This document shows positions 50,101 to 63,036 of a stretch of DNA of 64,000 nt, piece by piece; positions within the stretch are counted from its first letter, which is position 1; each line of letters begins with the position of its first letter. This DNA comes from Bolinopsis microptera (Eukaryota; Ctenophora; Tentaculata; Lobata; Bolinopsidae): the NCBI RefSeq assembly GCF_026151205.1, contig NC_087072.1:15887669-15951668 (forward strand), in the 5' to 3' direction. Made by a program: the position numbers and the translations under genes. Under the pieces are notes generated by a model. It saw nothing but the letters and a program-made list of their open reading frames with translations. It made no database searches and was not told the origin of the DNA.

Positions 50101-53100
50101 AACATATAAAAGTACACATTTTAACTCTAATTTATCAAGCCTCGATAAACCAGTAACCCGGGACGGTGGATTCCCAAAAGTGTCCAGCAAAAGAAATTCA
50201 TTCTTTAAAAAACAATTCTAAAAAAACTTCGAATCGCTGACATGGTAGATGGTCATCCACTATATAATAAAAAAACTGTGTACTCTGAAATCATAATATT
50301 ATATGTATGGAATAATATTGCCACACCAATTTCAAGTTCGTGACACACAATGAAAAAGTGATTTATTAATTGCCCAAACAACAGGATCTTCTTCAAAGAA
50401 TAACCCACTAGCTGATATCACATTTGCGGAGGTTATAACTAGTTTGGGTATGCAGTATCTAGACCGAGTTCGCTCGGAGCCTCCACTCTTGCTGATTGCC
50501 ATTTTATTTTGTATCCCAGTGGAGAATTTACTGTACCACTGTATCGTGTTCGATATCATTTTTTTCGAGCAGATGTAGAGAAAAGGGTCCGCTATGCAGT
50601 TTATGTAAAGGAACAGGACAGATATCTTCCTTGCATCAATCCCAACCCTGTCTTTGAAGACAAAGCAAATCAGTATGAAGGGGAGCCAAGATAAGAGGTT
50701 TACTGAGGTGATCATGAGGGTTCTAATAGCTAGAGCTGTGGTCTGGATCTGTCTCTGACTCCTCGCACTGCCAAAGGAGAACCGAAACTTTGTTATCTTC
50801 CAAATTATGCGAATGTAAGCGCCTATGTTGAAAAGAGTTGGAAGGACCATGAAAAGCAGGGTTGGTAGGTAGAGAAAGAGGAATAGGAAAGTTCTGTCCT
50901 GTGAGTATGGAGGAAGGGAACAACTGCAGGTGTCAGGGTTATAGTGGTAACTCTCAGAGTATTTGATGGAGAGCATGGTCCAGGCTACAACACCGTGGAA
51001 AATGGGTAGCAGCCAGAATACTACAATCAGCCTACAGATGAGGATACTGTGTGCACGTCTGTTCCCTCTGTACCTGCGATGTGGCACAGGGTCATTCAAC
51101 TTGAGTCATGGCAGGTAGCATTGTTATTATAATTAAATTGTTCAACTCAATCAAAGCACAACGGTATTAAGGTTCTCGTAAATATCGATTTAAAGCTTAC
51201 CTAAAAGGGCAGGTCACTGCAATCAGTCGATCAAAGGTGAGGGGTATAACAGCTAGAAAGTTGATGTGGGTCACCATAATCTGTATTGGAGGTACTAGAC
51301 TACAGAATACCCTTGCTATCTCTTCGGTTTGCATCCAGCATAGGGTTACTGAGTGATGAAAATGGCACTGATATTGGCTTAAAATTAAACACATATAGGA
51401 ATGTTTTTGGTTAAATACAGCGATGATTTCAAAAATATAAATCCTTGACCAGTGTCCACTTTTAAAACTTTATTAGCGGAATCTCCATTAATTAAAAATT
51501 TCAATGTTTTGACATGAAAATCTGTAAAATTTCATGGAATGTTATGAACCTTCCCGAACCTGGCAGTGAAATGGTAGTTGAAAAGCAAGCTATAAGAATG
51601 TCCGATCCTGCTTGATTTAGATAAGCCAAGTGGAATGTCTTCTTGTATTTCTTCTTCTGGACAAAGTAAACGCAAAGTGTGGTGTTGATGATTATTGAGG
51701 AGACTAGCATCACCATTTGTGTATATCCGTATACTTTGATCTTGGAGAGCTGAGCTTCCACCATCTCATCCTCAAACACCCTTTCAGTCATGTTAGAGTT
51801 AGACATCCTGCGATTTTCTGGTTTTTTATTTTGGTATAATTGTACAATTGTGATATCGAGTTACTCGAGTTGAGTACACGAATTCCGAATATATTGCTGC
51901 CATAAAGCGCAAATAAACCAAGAATAAACTGCAAGGATAGGATATGTAGTTAAAAACAGCAATTATAGTGACCGCTTATACCACGCTAGACCCTGGTTAA
52001 AGTTTGAGGTTGTAGTTAACAACCGCAACAAAATAGTGAAAGTGAAAGCGAAAGTGATGACAAATAGATACTGATGGTGGATATATTCTTTAGAAATTGC
52101 CAGGTCAATGCGAGAATATTATAGAACTTGATGAATGAGGATGACTGATGAGTGATGAGTGATGCATCATAATCTCCCTAAAAGCCTTACAACCATGTTA
52201 TTTATAGTGAATACTTACATGATTTATGAACGTTACAATCAGTTGAGATCACTATGATTAACATATCCCATACAATAAATTATTTTTGCTTTATAGGCTT
52301 ATAAAGCCTGGTAAAAGATCGGTAAATTGCTTTTAAAAGTTCGTTGAGTGCATTTTCCCCAACAATAGAAATTTATTAGAACTTAATGAATGATGATGAG
52401 TGATGGAATAAAAACTCTTACAATCTAAAAGCCTTACAACCATGTTAGAAGTCGTTTACTTTAAGTTCTGTTCTTGCGTTGGGGTGACTCCTAACTTAGT
52501 TTTGTCAGTACCAAGTACGATCGTTGATCAAGCAATAAACAATAGTCAACAAACAATAACACGTCCAGAACTTATCTTGACCACAACACCTAGTTGTATA
52601 CGAATATGAGAGATTGTCTCTAGAACTAACTGATCTAAATTCTAATCGTCCTTATAAACAGTAAACCACGAGATAACCAAACTCCTGCAACCGCGATATT
52701 GGTAACGCATCTAGGTACTACTCGCCAGCCACACTACGTCATAGCTCACATGGAGACTACTTGTTATTCACGTTTTAAACAAGTAGACTCTGCGTGCGCC
52801 TCCTGATCCTTTATTCTTTAAAATAAGCGTTTAGTTGAACAATTCGGTAGAAATTACTTTAAAATAATGTGTTTAGTTGAACAATCGGTTGAAAATTTCT
52901 TTAAAATAAGTGTTTAGTTGAACAATTCGGTAGGAAATTTCTTTAAAATAAGGTTTTAGTTGAAACAATTCGGTAGAAGAATTTTCTTTAAAAATAAGTG
53001 TTTAGTTAGACAATTCGAAGAAATTTCTTTAAAATAAGTGTTTAGTTTGAACAATTCGAGGAAAATTTCTTTTAAAAATAGATTTTAAGTGAACAATTCG

Positions 53101-56100
53101 GTAGAAATTTCTTTAAAATAAGTGTTTAGTTGAACAATTCGGTAGGAATTTCTTTAAAATATGCGTTTAGTTGAACAATTCGGTAGGGAAATTTCTTTAA
53201 AATATGTGTTTTAGTTGCACAATTCGTTAGAAATTTCTTTAAAAATACAAGCGTTTGTTGAACAATTCGGTAGAAAATTTGCTTTTAAAATAAGTGTTTT
53301 TTTGAACAATTCGGTAGAAATTTCTTTAAAATAAGCGTTAGTTGAACAATTCGGTAGAAATTTTCTTTAAATAAGTGTTTACTTTGAACAATTTCGTGAA
53401 ATTCTTTAAATATGTTTACGCTGAACAACTTCCGGTGAGAAATTCATCTTACAAATAAGTGTATTCATTGAAACAATCCGCTAGAACAATCTTTAAGATA
53501 GCGTTTGTTGAACATTCGGTAAAATTTCTTAAAAAAGTTTAGTCTGAACAATTGTAGAATTTCTTATAAATAACTGTAGTTGACAATTCGTAGAAATTAC
53601 GATATTAAAACAACTGTTTGATTGAACATTCGGTAAAATTTCTTTAAAAAGCGTTAAGTTGAACAATCGGAGCCAATCTCTAAATAGCGTGTGTGCAACA
53701 ATTCGTCAGAAATCTCTTTAACAGTGTTGTAGTTGAACAATTCCGTAAGAGACATTTCTTAAAAAAACGCGTTATTACAATCGGTCGAAAGGTTTTTCAA
53801 ATATAGCGTTGTAATTTGAACAATCGGTAGATTTCTTAAATAGGGCGTGTTGGGTGGGAACATTCGGTAGAATTCTTAAAATCGATAGCACAATAAGTAT
53901 TAATGTAAAATTTCTGAATTTAAATATTTGAACTAAGTGGCGCCTAAAAGCGTAGGTATAGAGGCATATGTGGAAGTTAGTGACGATGTGACGTATATGT
54001 GTAAATGACAAACTATCCGCAATTCCCGAAAATTATAAAATTCGTCATTATGGATGCACATAATCGAAATGCGATAGTTTAGAGTAACTTATTTCTTGGT
54101 TTTTTTTTGTTATTTTTTTGCAGAACGAATAAGAAACAAAGTTTTTTGTTGTCCAATTATAGTGGCCTGTTAACACTGATAAAGCATAATTTCAATGTGC
54201 CCACAGTGCATTCCTTCATATGATGTTATTAAAATCGATCAATTAAACAATTAAACATTCGTGGATTTGTAATTATCCTTACATTCTTCATTTGGCCGAA
54301 AAATCGTAAAATACGTATAATTAATACGATCACACATCACAGTGATTGACCATTCTCGATGTGTTAAAGAGTAACGTCCTCGAGTATAAACAAGATAGTA
54401 ACACGTTATTTTACAATGTATTTTTACAGATTGTAATAGACCAAGTTATCTTTCGATTCTCAACCGACGCTAAGAACAGCCCATAACGTTAACGATTAAA
54501 TCTAGCAGTTCAACGAATAGACTGGAGAGGGAAGGAAAGTTATCATTTGATGTATTTTGGATAATTTCAAGACAGTATTAATTAAAAATTATTTATAACA
54601 CATAGGCTCAGTGTTATGAAATAATCCATCAAATCTCTAATTATCAATACAATGTTGAGTCGAACAGATACCAAATTTTATACTTAGTGTACACTATACT
54701 CTATATATACTACGTCTTGGGTGTCAGAATTAACAAATATTGCCTTGTGATGGTTTTTAATCCACGTGGAAATTTGTTGCCCATTCTATAAAAATGAATC
54801 GGTGCTTAAAAGAAAACGAAAAAACTGACAGATTAGTCGCCTTCGTCCTTGGTATGGTATTAATTTTGACTAAACTTTCGTGGTACTCATATAGTTAAAA
54901 TCAAAATTCTTCCTATACCAGTTAAAACGAACCCTAAGCTTAACATTTGAGTTGTAGCAACACCGCATATAATACAATATGATTTTATGATAGCAAATGA
55001 GCGATCGATGTCTGATCGGTTGCCTTTGTGCGTTTGACATATGCAGCATGGAGAGAGTCAATTGAACCCTTATGAATTAAACACTCAGTTGGCTTTGAAG
55101 ATCTTTCTCCTAAAGTGCCACAACATAGTACTTTTAACAAGTCATTAAACTCATATGTGAATGAACGTTACATCATTTTGAGATGGCGACTAAGTAACTT
55201 ATCTGGTAAAAGGATCGGTAAATTGCTTTTAAAAGTTCGTTGAGTGCATTTTCCCCAACAATAGAAATTTATTAGAACTTAATGAATGATGATGAGTGAT
55301 GGAATACAAACTCTTACAATCTAAAAGCCTTACAACCATGTTAGAAGTCGTTTACTTTAAGTTCTGTTCTTGCGTTGGGGTGACTCCTAACTTAGTTTTG
55401 TCAGTACCAAGTACGATCGTTGATCGAGCAATAAACAATAGTCAACAAACAATAACACGTCCAGAACTTATCTTGACCACAACACCTAGTTGTATACGAA
55501 TATGAGAGATTGTCTCTAGAACTAACTGATCTAAATTCTAATCGTCCTTATAAACAGTAAACCACGAGATAACCAAACTCCTGCAACCGCGATATTGGTA
55601 ACGCATCTAGGTACTACTCGCCAGCCACACTACGTCATAGCTCACATGGAGACTACTTGTTATTCACGTTTTAAACAAGTAGACTCTGCGTGCGCCTCCT
55701 GATCCTTTATTCTTTAAAATAAGTGTTTAGTTGAACAATTCGGTAGAAATTTCTTTAAAATAAGTGTTTAGTTGAACAATTCGGTAGAAATTTCTTTAAA
55801 ATAAGTGTTTAGTTGAACAATTCGGTAGAAATTTCTTTATAATAAGCGTTTAGTTGAACAATTCGGTAGAAATTTCTTTAAAATAAGTGTTTAGTTGAAC
55901 AATTCGGTAGAAATTTCTTTAAAATAAGTGTTTAGTTGAACAATTCGGTAGAAATTTCTTTAAAATAAGTGTTTAGTTGAACAATTCGGTAGAAATTTCT
56001 TTAAAATAAGTGTTTAGTTGAACAATTCGGTAGAAATTTCTTTAAAATAAGCGTTTAGTTGAACAATTCGGTAGAAATTTCTTTAAAATAAGTGTTTAGT

Positions 56101-58550
56101 TGAACAATTCGGTAGAAATTTCTTTAAAATAAGCGTTTAGTTGAACAATTCGGTAGAAATTTCTTTAAAATAAGTGTTTAGTTGAACAATTCGGTAGAAA
56201 TTTCTTTAAAATAAGCGTTTAGTTGAACAATTCGGTAGAAATTTCTTTAAAATAAGTGTTTAGTTGAACAATTCGGTAGAAATTTCTTTAAAATAAGCGT
56301 TTAGTTGAACAATTCGGTAGAAATTTCTTTAAAATAAGTGTTTAGTTGAACAATTCGGTAGAAATTTCTTTAAAATAAGCGTTTAGTTGAACAATTCGGT
56401 AGAAATTTCTTTAAAATAAGTGTTTAGTTGAACAATTCGGTAGAAATTTCTTTAAAATAAGCGTTTAGTTGAACAATTCGGTAGAAATTTCTTTAAAATA
56501 AGTGTTTAGTTGAACAATTCGGTAGAAATTTCTTTAAAATAAGCGTTTAGTTGAACAATTCGGTAGAAATTTCTTTAAAATAAGCGTTTAGTTGAACAAT
56601 TCGGTAGAAATTTCTTTAAAATAAGTGTTTAGTTGAACAATTCGGTAGAAATTTCTTTAAAATAAGTGTTTAGTTGAACAATTCGGTAGAAATTTCTTTA
56701 AAATAAGTGTTTAGTTGAACAATTCGGTAGAAATTTCTTTAAAATAAGCGTTTAGTTGAACAATTCGGTAGAAATTTCTTTAAAATAAGTGTTTAGTTGA
56801 ACAATTCGGTAGAAATTTCTTTAAAATAAGTGTTTAGTTGAACAATTCGGTAGAAATTTCTTTAAAATAAGTGTTTAGTTGAACAATTCGGTAGAAATTT
56901 CTTTAAAATAAGCGTTTAGTTGAACAATTCGGTAGAAATTTCTTTAAAATAAGTGTTTAGTTGAACAATTCGGTAGAAATTTCTTTAAAATAAGCGTTTA
57001 GTTGAACAATTCGGTAGAAATTTCTTTAAAATAAGTGTTTAGTTGAACAATTCGGTAGAAATTTCTTTAAAATAAGCGTTTAGTTGAACAATTCGGTAGA
57101 AATTTCTTTAAAATAAGTGTTTAGTTGAACAATTCGGTAGAAATTTCTTTAAAATAAGCGTTTAGTTGAACAATTCGGTAGAAATTTCTTTAAAATAAGT
57201 GTTTAGTTGAACAATTCGGTAGAAATTTCTTTAAAATAAGCGTTTAGTTGAACAATTCGGTAGAAATTTCTTTAAAATAAGTGTTTAGTTGAACAATTCG
57301 GTAGAAATTTCTTTAAAATAAGCGTTTAGTTGAACAATTCGGTAGAAATTTCTTTAAAATAAGCGTTTAGTTGAACAATTCGGTAGAAATTTCTTTAAAA
57401 TAAGTGTTTAGTTGAACAATTCGGTAGAAATTTCTTTAAAATAAGCGTTTAGTTGAACAATTCGGTAGAAATTTCTTTAAAATAAGTGTTTAGTTGAACA
57501 ATTCGGTAGAAATTTCTTTAAAATAAGCGTTTAGTTGAACAATTCGGTAGAAATTTCTTTAAAATAAGCGTTTAGTTGAACAATTCGGTAGAAATTTCTT
57601 TATAATAAGCGTTTAGTTGAACAATTCGGTAGAAATTTCTTTAAAATAAGCGTTTAGTTGAACAATTCGGTAGAAATTTCTTTAAAATTCGATACGGCCA
57701 CTATAAGTATAAATGTACAAATTTTCTGAATTTAAAATATTTGAACGTAAGTGGCTACATAAAAGCCGTATCGTGTATAGAGGCCATATCGTGGCAGTTT
57801 AGTGACCGTATCGTGACCGTATAGTGACTGTATAATGACCAAACCTAATCCGTCAATTTCCCGAAAATTTTATAAATTCGTCATTAATTGGATGCACAAT
57901 AAATCGAAATTAGCGATAGTTTTAGAGCTAAGCTTTATTTTCTTGGTTTTTTTTTTGTTATTTTTTGTTGCAGAACGAATAAGAACAAATGTTATTTATT
58001 TGCTTCATTATGAGTGGCCTTGTGAATGATAAAGCAATAATTTCATGTGCCACGACAGTGCATTCCTTAGAATATTGTTATTAAAATCGTAATTAAACAA
58101 CTTAAACATTCGGTGGAATTTGTAATATTCATTAAATTCGTATTGGCCGAAAAATTCGTAAAATACGTATAATTATACAACACACAGTCACAGTGATCAC
58201 TTCTCTCAGTGTGTTATAGAGTAACGTCTCGAGTTATAAACATGTTAGTAACATCGGTAATTTACACATGTTTCTTTTTCAGATTGTAATAGACCAAAGT
58301 TTCTTCGATTCTCAACCGACGCAAGAAACAGCACCCATAGACGTTAAGAAAACTCCTAGAGTTCAACGAAAAGAACGAAGGGAAAGGAGAAAGTCTATCA
58401 TCTTGGTAATTTTGATATTTAGAACACCGTATTAATTTTCAAAAATTATTTTTTCACATAAGGCTCATGATAATGAAATAATCCCAGTTATCAAATCTTA
58501 ATAGATCAATCACAATGTTGATCGGAACATACAAAATTTTATTAATAGTG

Positions 58551-58584
<34 letters not shown>

Positions 58585-61500
58585 GCGTGGTGGTCAGAAT
58601 TAACAAATATTTTGCCTTTTTTGTTTTTTAAATCCACTGTTTGGAAATTTGTTCCCATTCTATAAAAATGAAATCCGGTGCTAAGAAAAAACTGAAAAAA
58701 AACTGATCCAGACTCTAGTCGCCTCCGTCCTGTGGTTAATACTTTGATAAAACTTTCGATGCGTCTCATTACATAGTTAAAATAAAATTCTTCCTTTACC
58801 AGGTTAACAGAACGCAACCTTAAACATTTTGCACCGAATATAATTACAAATATGCTATTTTATTGACTGAATACATAATGGAGCCGATCTGTATGTGATC
58901 CCGGTTGCCTTTGTGACGTTGACATATAGCACGGGAGAGAGTCAATTGAACCCCTTTGAATTAAACACTCAGTCTGGCCCTTTGTAAGATTTTCTCACTA
59001 GTGCCACAAATAAGTACCTATTTAAACAAGCAGTTAAACTGCCGATATGGTGAAATGAACGTTAGATCAACTTTTAGGATTGGGCGACTAAGGTAAACGT
59101 TTGAAGTGAATACCACTTATTTTCTTAGTTGGAAGCTGGAAGGTGTGTCTGATACGGCAAGGTGTAGCTACGGTGAAGAACACCTACTTCAGCTTACAGA
59201 CTATGTCATTCTTATGCGAGATAGCAGAGTCACATCATGGCCAAAACAAGTAGGCTTGAAGCATAAAAACTTATACCTCAAGGGGGCAAAACTTCGAAAA
59301 AGAGAGCTGGATAGTTGGCCACTTGGGATTGGCTAGTTTTTTGCTACGTTCAATGTAAATCGTCTAGTCAACAAGACAGTTGAAGTTCCGGCGCACCCTA
59401 CTGATGAGGACGTTGATATCTCTTTTCTTCAGCAGACTTTTCTTAAGAAGATCTTAAGTTGATACTGCAAAGCAGGGGTGTGCGCAGGGGGGAGGCGATG
59501 CAAAGCTACATGATACGTGGCTGGAACCATCGTAGTGGTGGAGGAATAGTGATGATCTTAAATAAGAATCCCAAGTTGACAACAATTATTGTAGAGTCAA
59601 GAGGTATAAATCTTATCAAGTCATGGAAGTTGTTGAAACCAATAGTGGGATAATCAGACTTATTAGTAGTTTATTATAGACCACCTTACACCAAGATTCT
59701 ACCTGGCACTCTTGGTTTAAGAATGCCAGGTAGACTTATTGTCACTTCTTAGAAGAATTCAGTGAATAGTCGAAAGACCTAAAGATCTTTATCCTGCAAA
59801 TTTTCTTGCCCTTTTAGATCAGTTTGGTTTCATTCAATGTGTACTACTGGAAAGAACTCGCCAAAAATGAAGTAACACTAGACCTCGTGATAACAACCAA
59901 AGACTCTCTAAATTCCATCAGTATTGTAGAATCTGCGACTAGATCAGATCATTTTGTTGTTAAATTTGTAGTGTCAGTGAGCCTGAAGGCCTCTGTAAAC
60001 GATACTAGGGTGATAAAGTGCTATGATTTAAATAGTGTTGTGTTTGAGGATTTCAAAGCGGATAATCTGGATTTAGAGCTCTGTTAAGGAGATGGTGCTC
60101 TGCAGTTAATATGTACAATAGTATTATCTTGGAATTAATGGACTGTCCTGTGGTAAGTAAGAAGATGAAGAGTGAAGAAAAATATAAGCCTTAGATGGAT
60201 CAGGAGCTTAAGGCCTCACAGAGGCAGAGGTGATCAGAAGAAAGATCGTAGAGAATCTATGCTAGTGAAAGATCCGTCGAAAAAATACAATTTTTGAATT
60301 GAGTTAGTAGTTAGTACCTCTGTGTTTATAGCAGTGTGATATTTAGTTAGCCATTAATCTATTTATTTAGCCCCCCATTTGAATACGTAACTTTAATTCA
60401 ATGTGTCGCCGTCGATATTTTCATATCTCATGCTGCTTACACTAGGTTAGTATAATAATGTAGAAAGGTAAAATAGGAGGTTGTGTATTTCAAATCTGGC
60501 GCGGTTGCCATTGCCATAATTAAAACTGTTAATGGTTTGTAGCAGCACCAGTAACCACTAAAAATCTCTCCTATTTACTCACTTCACCTCTACCCCAGGT
60601 AGATCATCCGGACGCAAAGGATCCGTCAATAAGAGTGGTGAGTCCAGAGAGCGGTACGGTGATAAGCGAGTCCACCATGATACTTCAGCAGATGCTGCAT
60701 GACGAGGGCTTTTCGGAGAGTGACCTTGATTTTAGGTACTTAATTTTAGGGATACTCGATCGGTGTTGAGATGTGCTTGATTAACATTAGATTCACAACA
60801 TAATCTTTTATCCCGCTGGGGTCGTACTAATATTAATTCATGCTCCCTGAAATAGGAAAACTTTTGAAATGGGAAACAAATTCGGCTGTAAGAAATAGGA
60901 AATGTTTCCAATTTCAGAGACCGCAGAGAGTTTTCAAGTTAAACATTCTAGAGAAAGTAATTAGGATTTAAAATGGCATTTCGTCAGTAACCACTTAACT
61001 ATGAAATTATAACTTTGATATAGTTAATAGATAGTGGCACTTCAACCAAATCTTTTTTAAATAGAGTTGTTGCTTCCCTAATTTCTTAACTTCTTAGGCG
61101 GTACTAATTACAGCTTTCGTCGAAATAAAATTTGATTATCGACACCACCATAGCATTCGAACAACGCCGCAATATTCGATAATGCGTCGGGTGACGTCTC
61201 GCCACCTCCAATACGATACTTAGCCTTAGCCTTGACTTTATAACTACATCTTAACGTAACCCTGATTACCAAATCCTAACTAGTGACCAACTAGGTCAAC
61301 AATTTCCCACCGGGCCAAACCGGATTCAACGATTAAATATTCAGTTGATCCGACCAGATCCGAAGCTCGTGAAATCATCTTTAGTTAGTATAATTAAATA
61401 AGTAATGCAGACATTTCTAGATTTCTGTCAATTTCTGGTAACTGAAATTAAAATAGCAAAAAAATATGTCTGACTTCTCCCTGTCTTGCTAACCCGGGAT

Positions 61501-63036
61501 GCCACGTATCTTTAAATACCAAGCCTAACGACCATTACTCATTATAAATAGCGGATAGCCACTGCATACAAACTGCAGAGTCCCTACTATTCGGTTAAAT
61601 AGTTAAACAGTTAAATTAATAAACATAAACAGCGTAGTTGTGTGTAAGGATGTTTAGGGGAAGTGGATTGTGGAACGTTTTAGATTCAAAGAAGTGTCAT
61701 GAGACATACGTCACGACGCTCCATTCGGAAAGTGATCCCCTCCCTGTACTCCTATATAAAACATGATCAGAATAAGCCGGCGAACAAATTAATTTCGATT
61801 TTTAATTTTGTTAAATGCTGATCAGGGTCCAACTGAATTTGAAGATGAAACCAGATGAACAGGTTCCAGATTACAGTACGGTGGTGTTTACTCAAGAGGG
61901 TAGAGAGTACGGTGGATTATTTGATACTCTCTTTACCATGGACACTACTATGTATATTCGCATGAATCTTTCAACTTTTGGAGATGTATCAAAGCCTTCA
62001 ATAACATTGCATCTTTGATATGACTCATTGATATGAGCATTGAGCATCGAACTAATTGACCAATGACCGTTAAATAATGACAAAACAACTATATCGGTGC
62101 TTTTTATACAAAGTTACAACGAATTCTTCATGTTATGCATCCTTGATACATGTTTCGTATCCAAATACGGCGGCGCGCGCTTCGCGCGCGAAAAGTGGCA
62201 TGCAACGTATGTCAAATGCATCCTGGGTTTGGACAGGATATGACCCGTTTAAAATATTTCCATCGTGTTACATTACATAATTCTGAAACATATTATATTT
62301 ACAATAAATTATGCAATCACAACATTATAATCAACAAAATAAATTTAATCGCAGAATCTCAGATACTAGTAATCATGAATTAAGCACAAAAAAAAACAAT
62401 TAAACAAGCAATAAATGCCTATACATTCCCCTCATGTGATTAAAATGCAGGGCTTCGTGAGAGGAAATAGACTGAAGCTTATATATTTAGAACAAAATCA
62501 GCAATTAAATTAAGTTATTATACATAGGCATTACTAAGTTTATCGATGTTTCAGTGTATAACTCCGCGTTTGTGTCCATGGTATACCAGGCTGTATGTGT
62601 TTTCTACCGTACCCCCATCTACCCGAAATCAGAGTCCAGACTGTGTAGTTTAGGACCAATAATTTCCAGACCATGCTCCCTGGACCGATCTTCTGTCTTA
62701 ATCCTAACCTTATAATTCCATAAACAAAAATCTCATTTGGAATGTTAGAGTGTCAAATGTCGAGGGGTGAAATGTTTGCCTCACACAATGCTGCAAAATT
62801 TATGATACATAGCGAGCTGCTAACTTGTCCCATCTCGATTTCAGCCCGAGCATGCCACCATTTCGCCAACTATTCCTCTGGATGCAGCGATGTGGAAAAT
62901 GTATCGTACATAAATGATTATATTAACAGTTAATTCTGTGATGTGTATTAAACCTGACCCTTTCAGTTTTGAAGACGATGAGCTGAATGATTCTGAGCTG
63001 GAAAATGTAGGAGCATCCTTTCTCTCCGACCCTGAC
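44185..63036 (+). CDS. Large acidic protein, unrecognised, runs past the window (6 exons seen)
   Basis: Exons 44185-45268, 45711-45811, 47289-47348, 48639-48698, 60599-60735 and 62967-63036 agree in phase and give 504 residues so far, ending at a donor (GAC|GTAAGC). The first exon codes for a long Glu/Asp/Ser-rich chain with one more ordered piece (LQFSGQPYAVIGGKIFPFDI, then EDFFPEFELP). It also carries a 24-residue tandem repeat (DSVTDQDISAAT twice, 72 bp apart). Later exons are short: one is basic (NPRRNIVRRKS), and two hold a likely helical acidic motif (TMILQQMLHDEGFSESDLDF). If the donor at 45268 is not used, the frame runs to a stop at 45421-45423, giving a 412-residue form. No family is recognised; mostly disordered by composition. 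The fourth intron (48699-60598) contains an antisense GPCR gene. Confidence 0.68.
49213..49335. repeat. AGGAATTAAAC minisatellite
   Basis: About ten irregular copies of an 11-13-bp unit (AGGAATTAAACA, with GGGAATTAAACA variants). Confidence 0.8.
50332..51806 (-). CDS. Rhodopsin-like (class A) G-protein-coupled receptor, 391 aa
   Basis: Exons 51806-51550, 51377-51201 and 51073-50332 agree in phase (257+177+742 = 1176 nt). The short N-terminus has an N-glycosylation site (NMT). TM1 is near 28-50 and TM2 near 58-80 (LNQAGSDILIAC holds the conserved Asp). A conserved-type Cys precedes TM3 (TLCWMQ). TM3 ends FDRLIAV in place of DRY. The second extracellular loop has a CSC pair. TM6 has SWLPFILICF. 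TM7 ends CIADPFLY in place of NPxxY (residues 307-311). The ligand cannot be told. The first exon junction uses a GTTCAT donor and is the least certain. The whole gene lies antisense in the 11.9-kb intron of the acidic-protein gene. Confidence 0.86.
52308..55200. repeat. Duplicated block, copy 1 (noisy)
   Basis: The first 500 bp match 55203-55715 almost perfectly. Then come about 27 badly decayed units of the 41-bp satellite (52815-53880), full of single-base indels, and a right flank (53880-55190) that matches 57690-59090 with many small indels. The noise is concentrated away from the first 500 bp. Confidence 0.75.
55203..59093. repeat. Duplicated block, copy 2
   Basis: The layout is the same as copy 1: a left part of about 510 bp, a clean satellite (55716-57687) and a right part of 1.4 kb with indel differences from copy 1. 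A (TAC)n run lies at 58550-58584. No gene was recognised; a 69-codon frame at 55296-55505 is shared with copy 1. Confidence 0.75.
55716..57687. repeat. 41-bp tandem satellite, about 48 copies
   Basis: The unit contains TTTAGTTGAACAATTCGGTA and GAAATTTCTTTAAAATAAG. Copies are nearly identical; the main variation is one T/C site (AAGTGTTT or AAGCGTTT), often alternating between neighbouring units, plus two TTTATAATAAG units. There are no spacers, so it is not a CRISPR. Confidence 0.97.
59106..60087 (+). pseudogene. Degraded non-LTR retrotransposon (LINE) endonuclease domain
   Basis: Broken frames show the order of an APE-type endonuclease: DVDISFLQQTFLKK (59410-59460), GGGIVMILNKN (59535), LLVVYYRPPYTKI (59660-59700), then VTLDLVITTKDSLNS and ATRSDHFVVKF near 59870-59970. 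The YRPP and LDLVIT...SDHF motifs are standard in CR1/L2/Jockey-type elements. Stops and frameshifts between blocks show it is dead. No reverse transcriptase follows, so the copy is truncated at its 3' side. Confidence 0.72.
60736..62966. other. Intron of the acidic-protein gene
   Basis: No exon was seen. A 67-codon frame at 61815-62018 has no recognised domain. A GC-rich hairpin (CGCGCGC-TTC-GCGCGCG) lies at 62174-62190 in otherwise AT-rich sequence. Confidence 0.45.

Larger units (their letters stand above)
48699..60598. other. 11.9-kb intron of the acidic-protein gene
   Basis: It contains TTACATCCG repeated at 49133-49162, an AGGAATTAAAC minisatellite at about 49213-49335, the antisense GPCR gene, a duplicated block with a 41-bp satellite (52.3-59.1 kb) and LINE debris (59.1-60.1 kb). 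The remaining stretches (49.4-50.3 kb and 51.8-52.3 kb) show nothing I can name. Confidence 0.6.

Noticed and set aside
55716-57687. CRISPR array
   Set aside because: Units abut with no unique spacers; this is a satellite in a eukaryotic intron.
58542-58817. 91-residue ORF ending in poly-Val
   Set aside because: The valines come from the (TAC)n microsatellite read on the minus strand.
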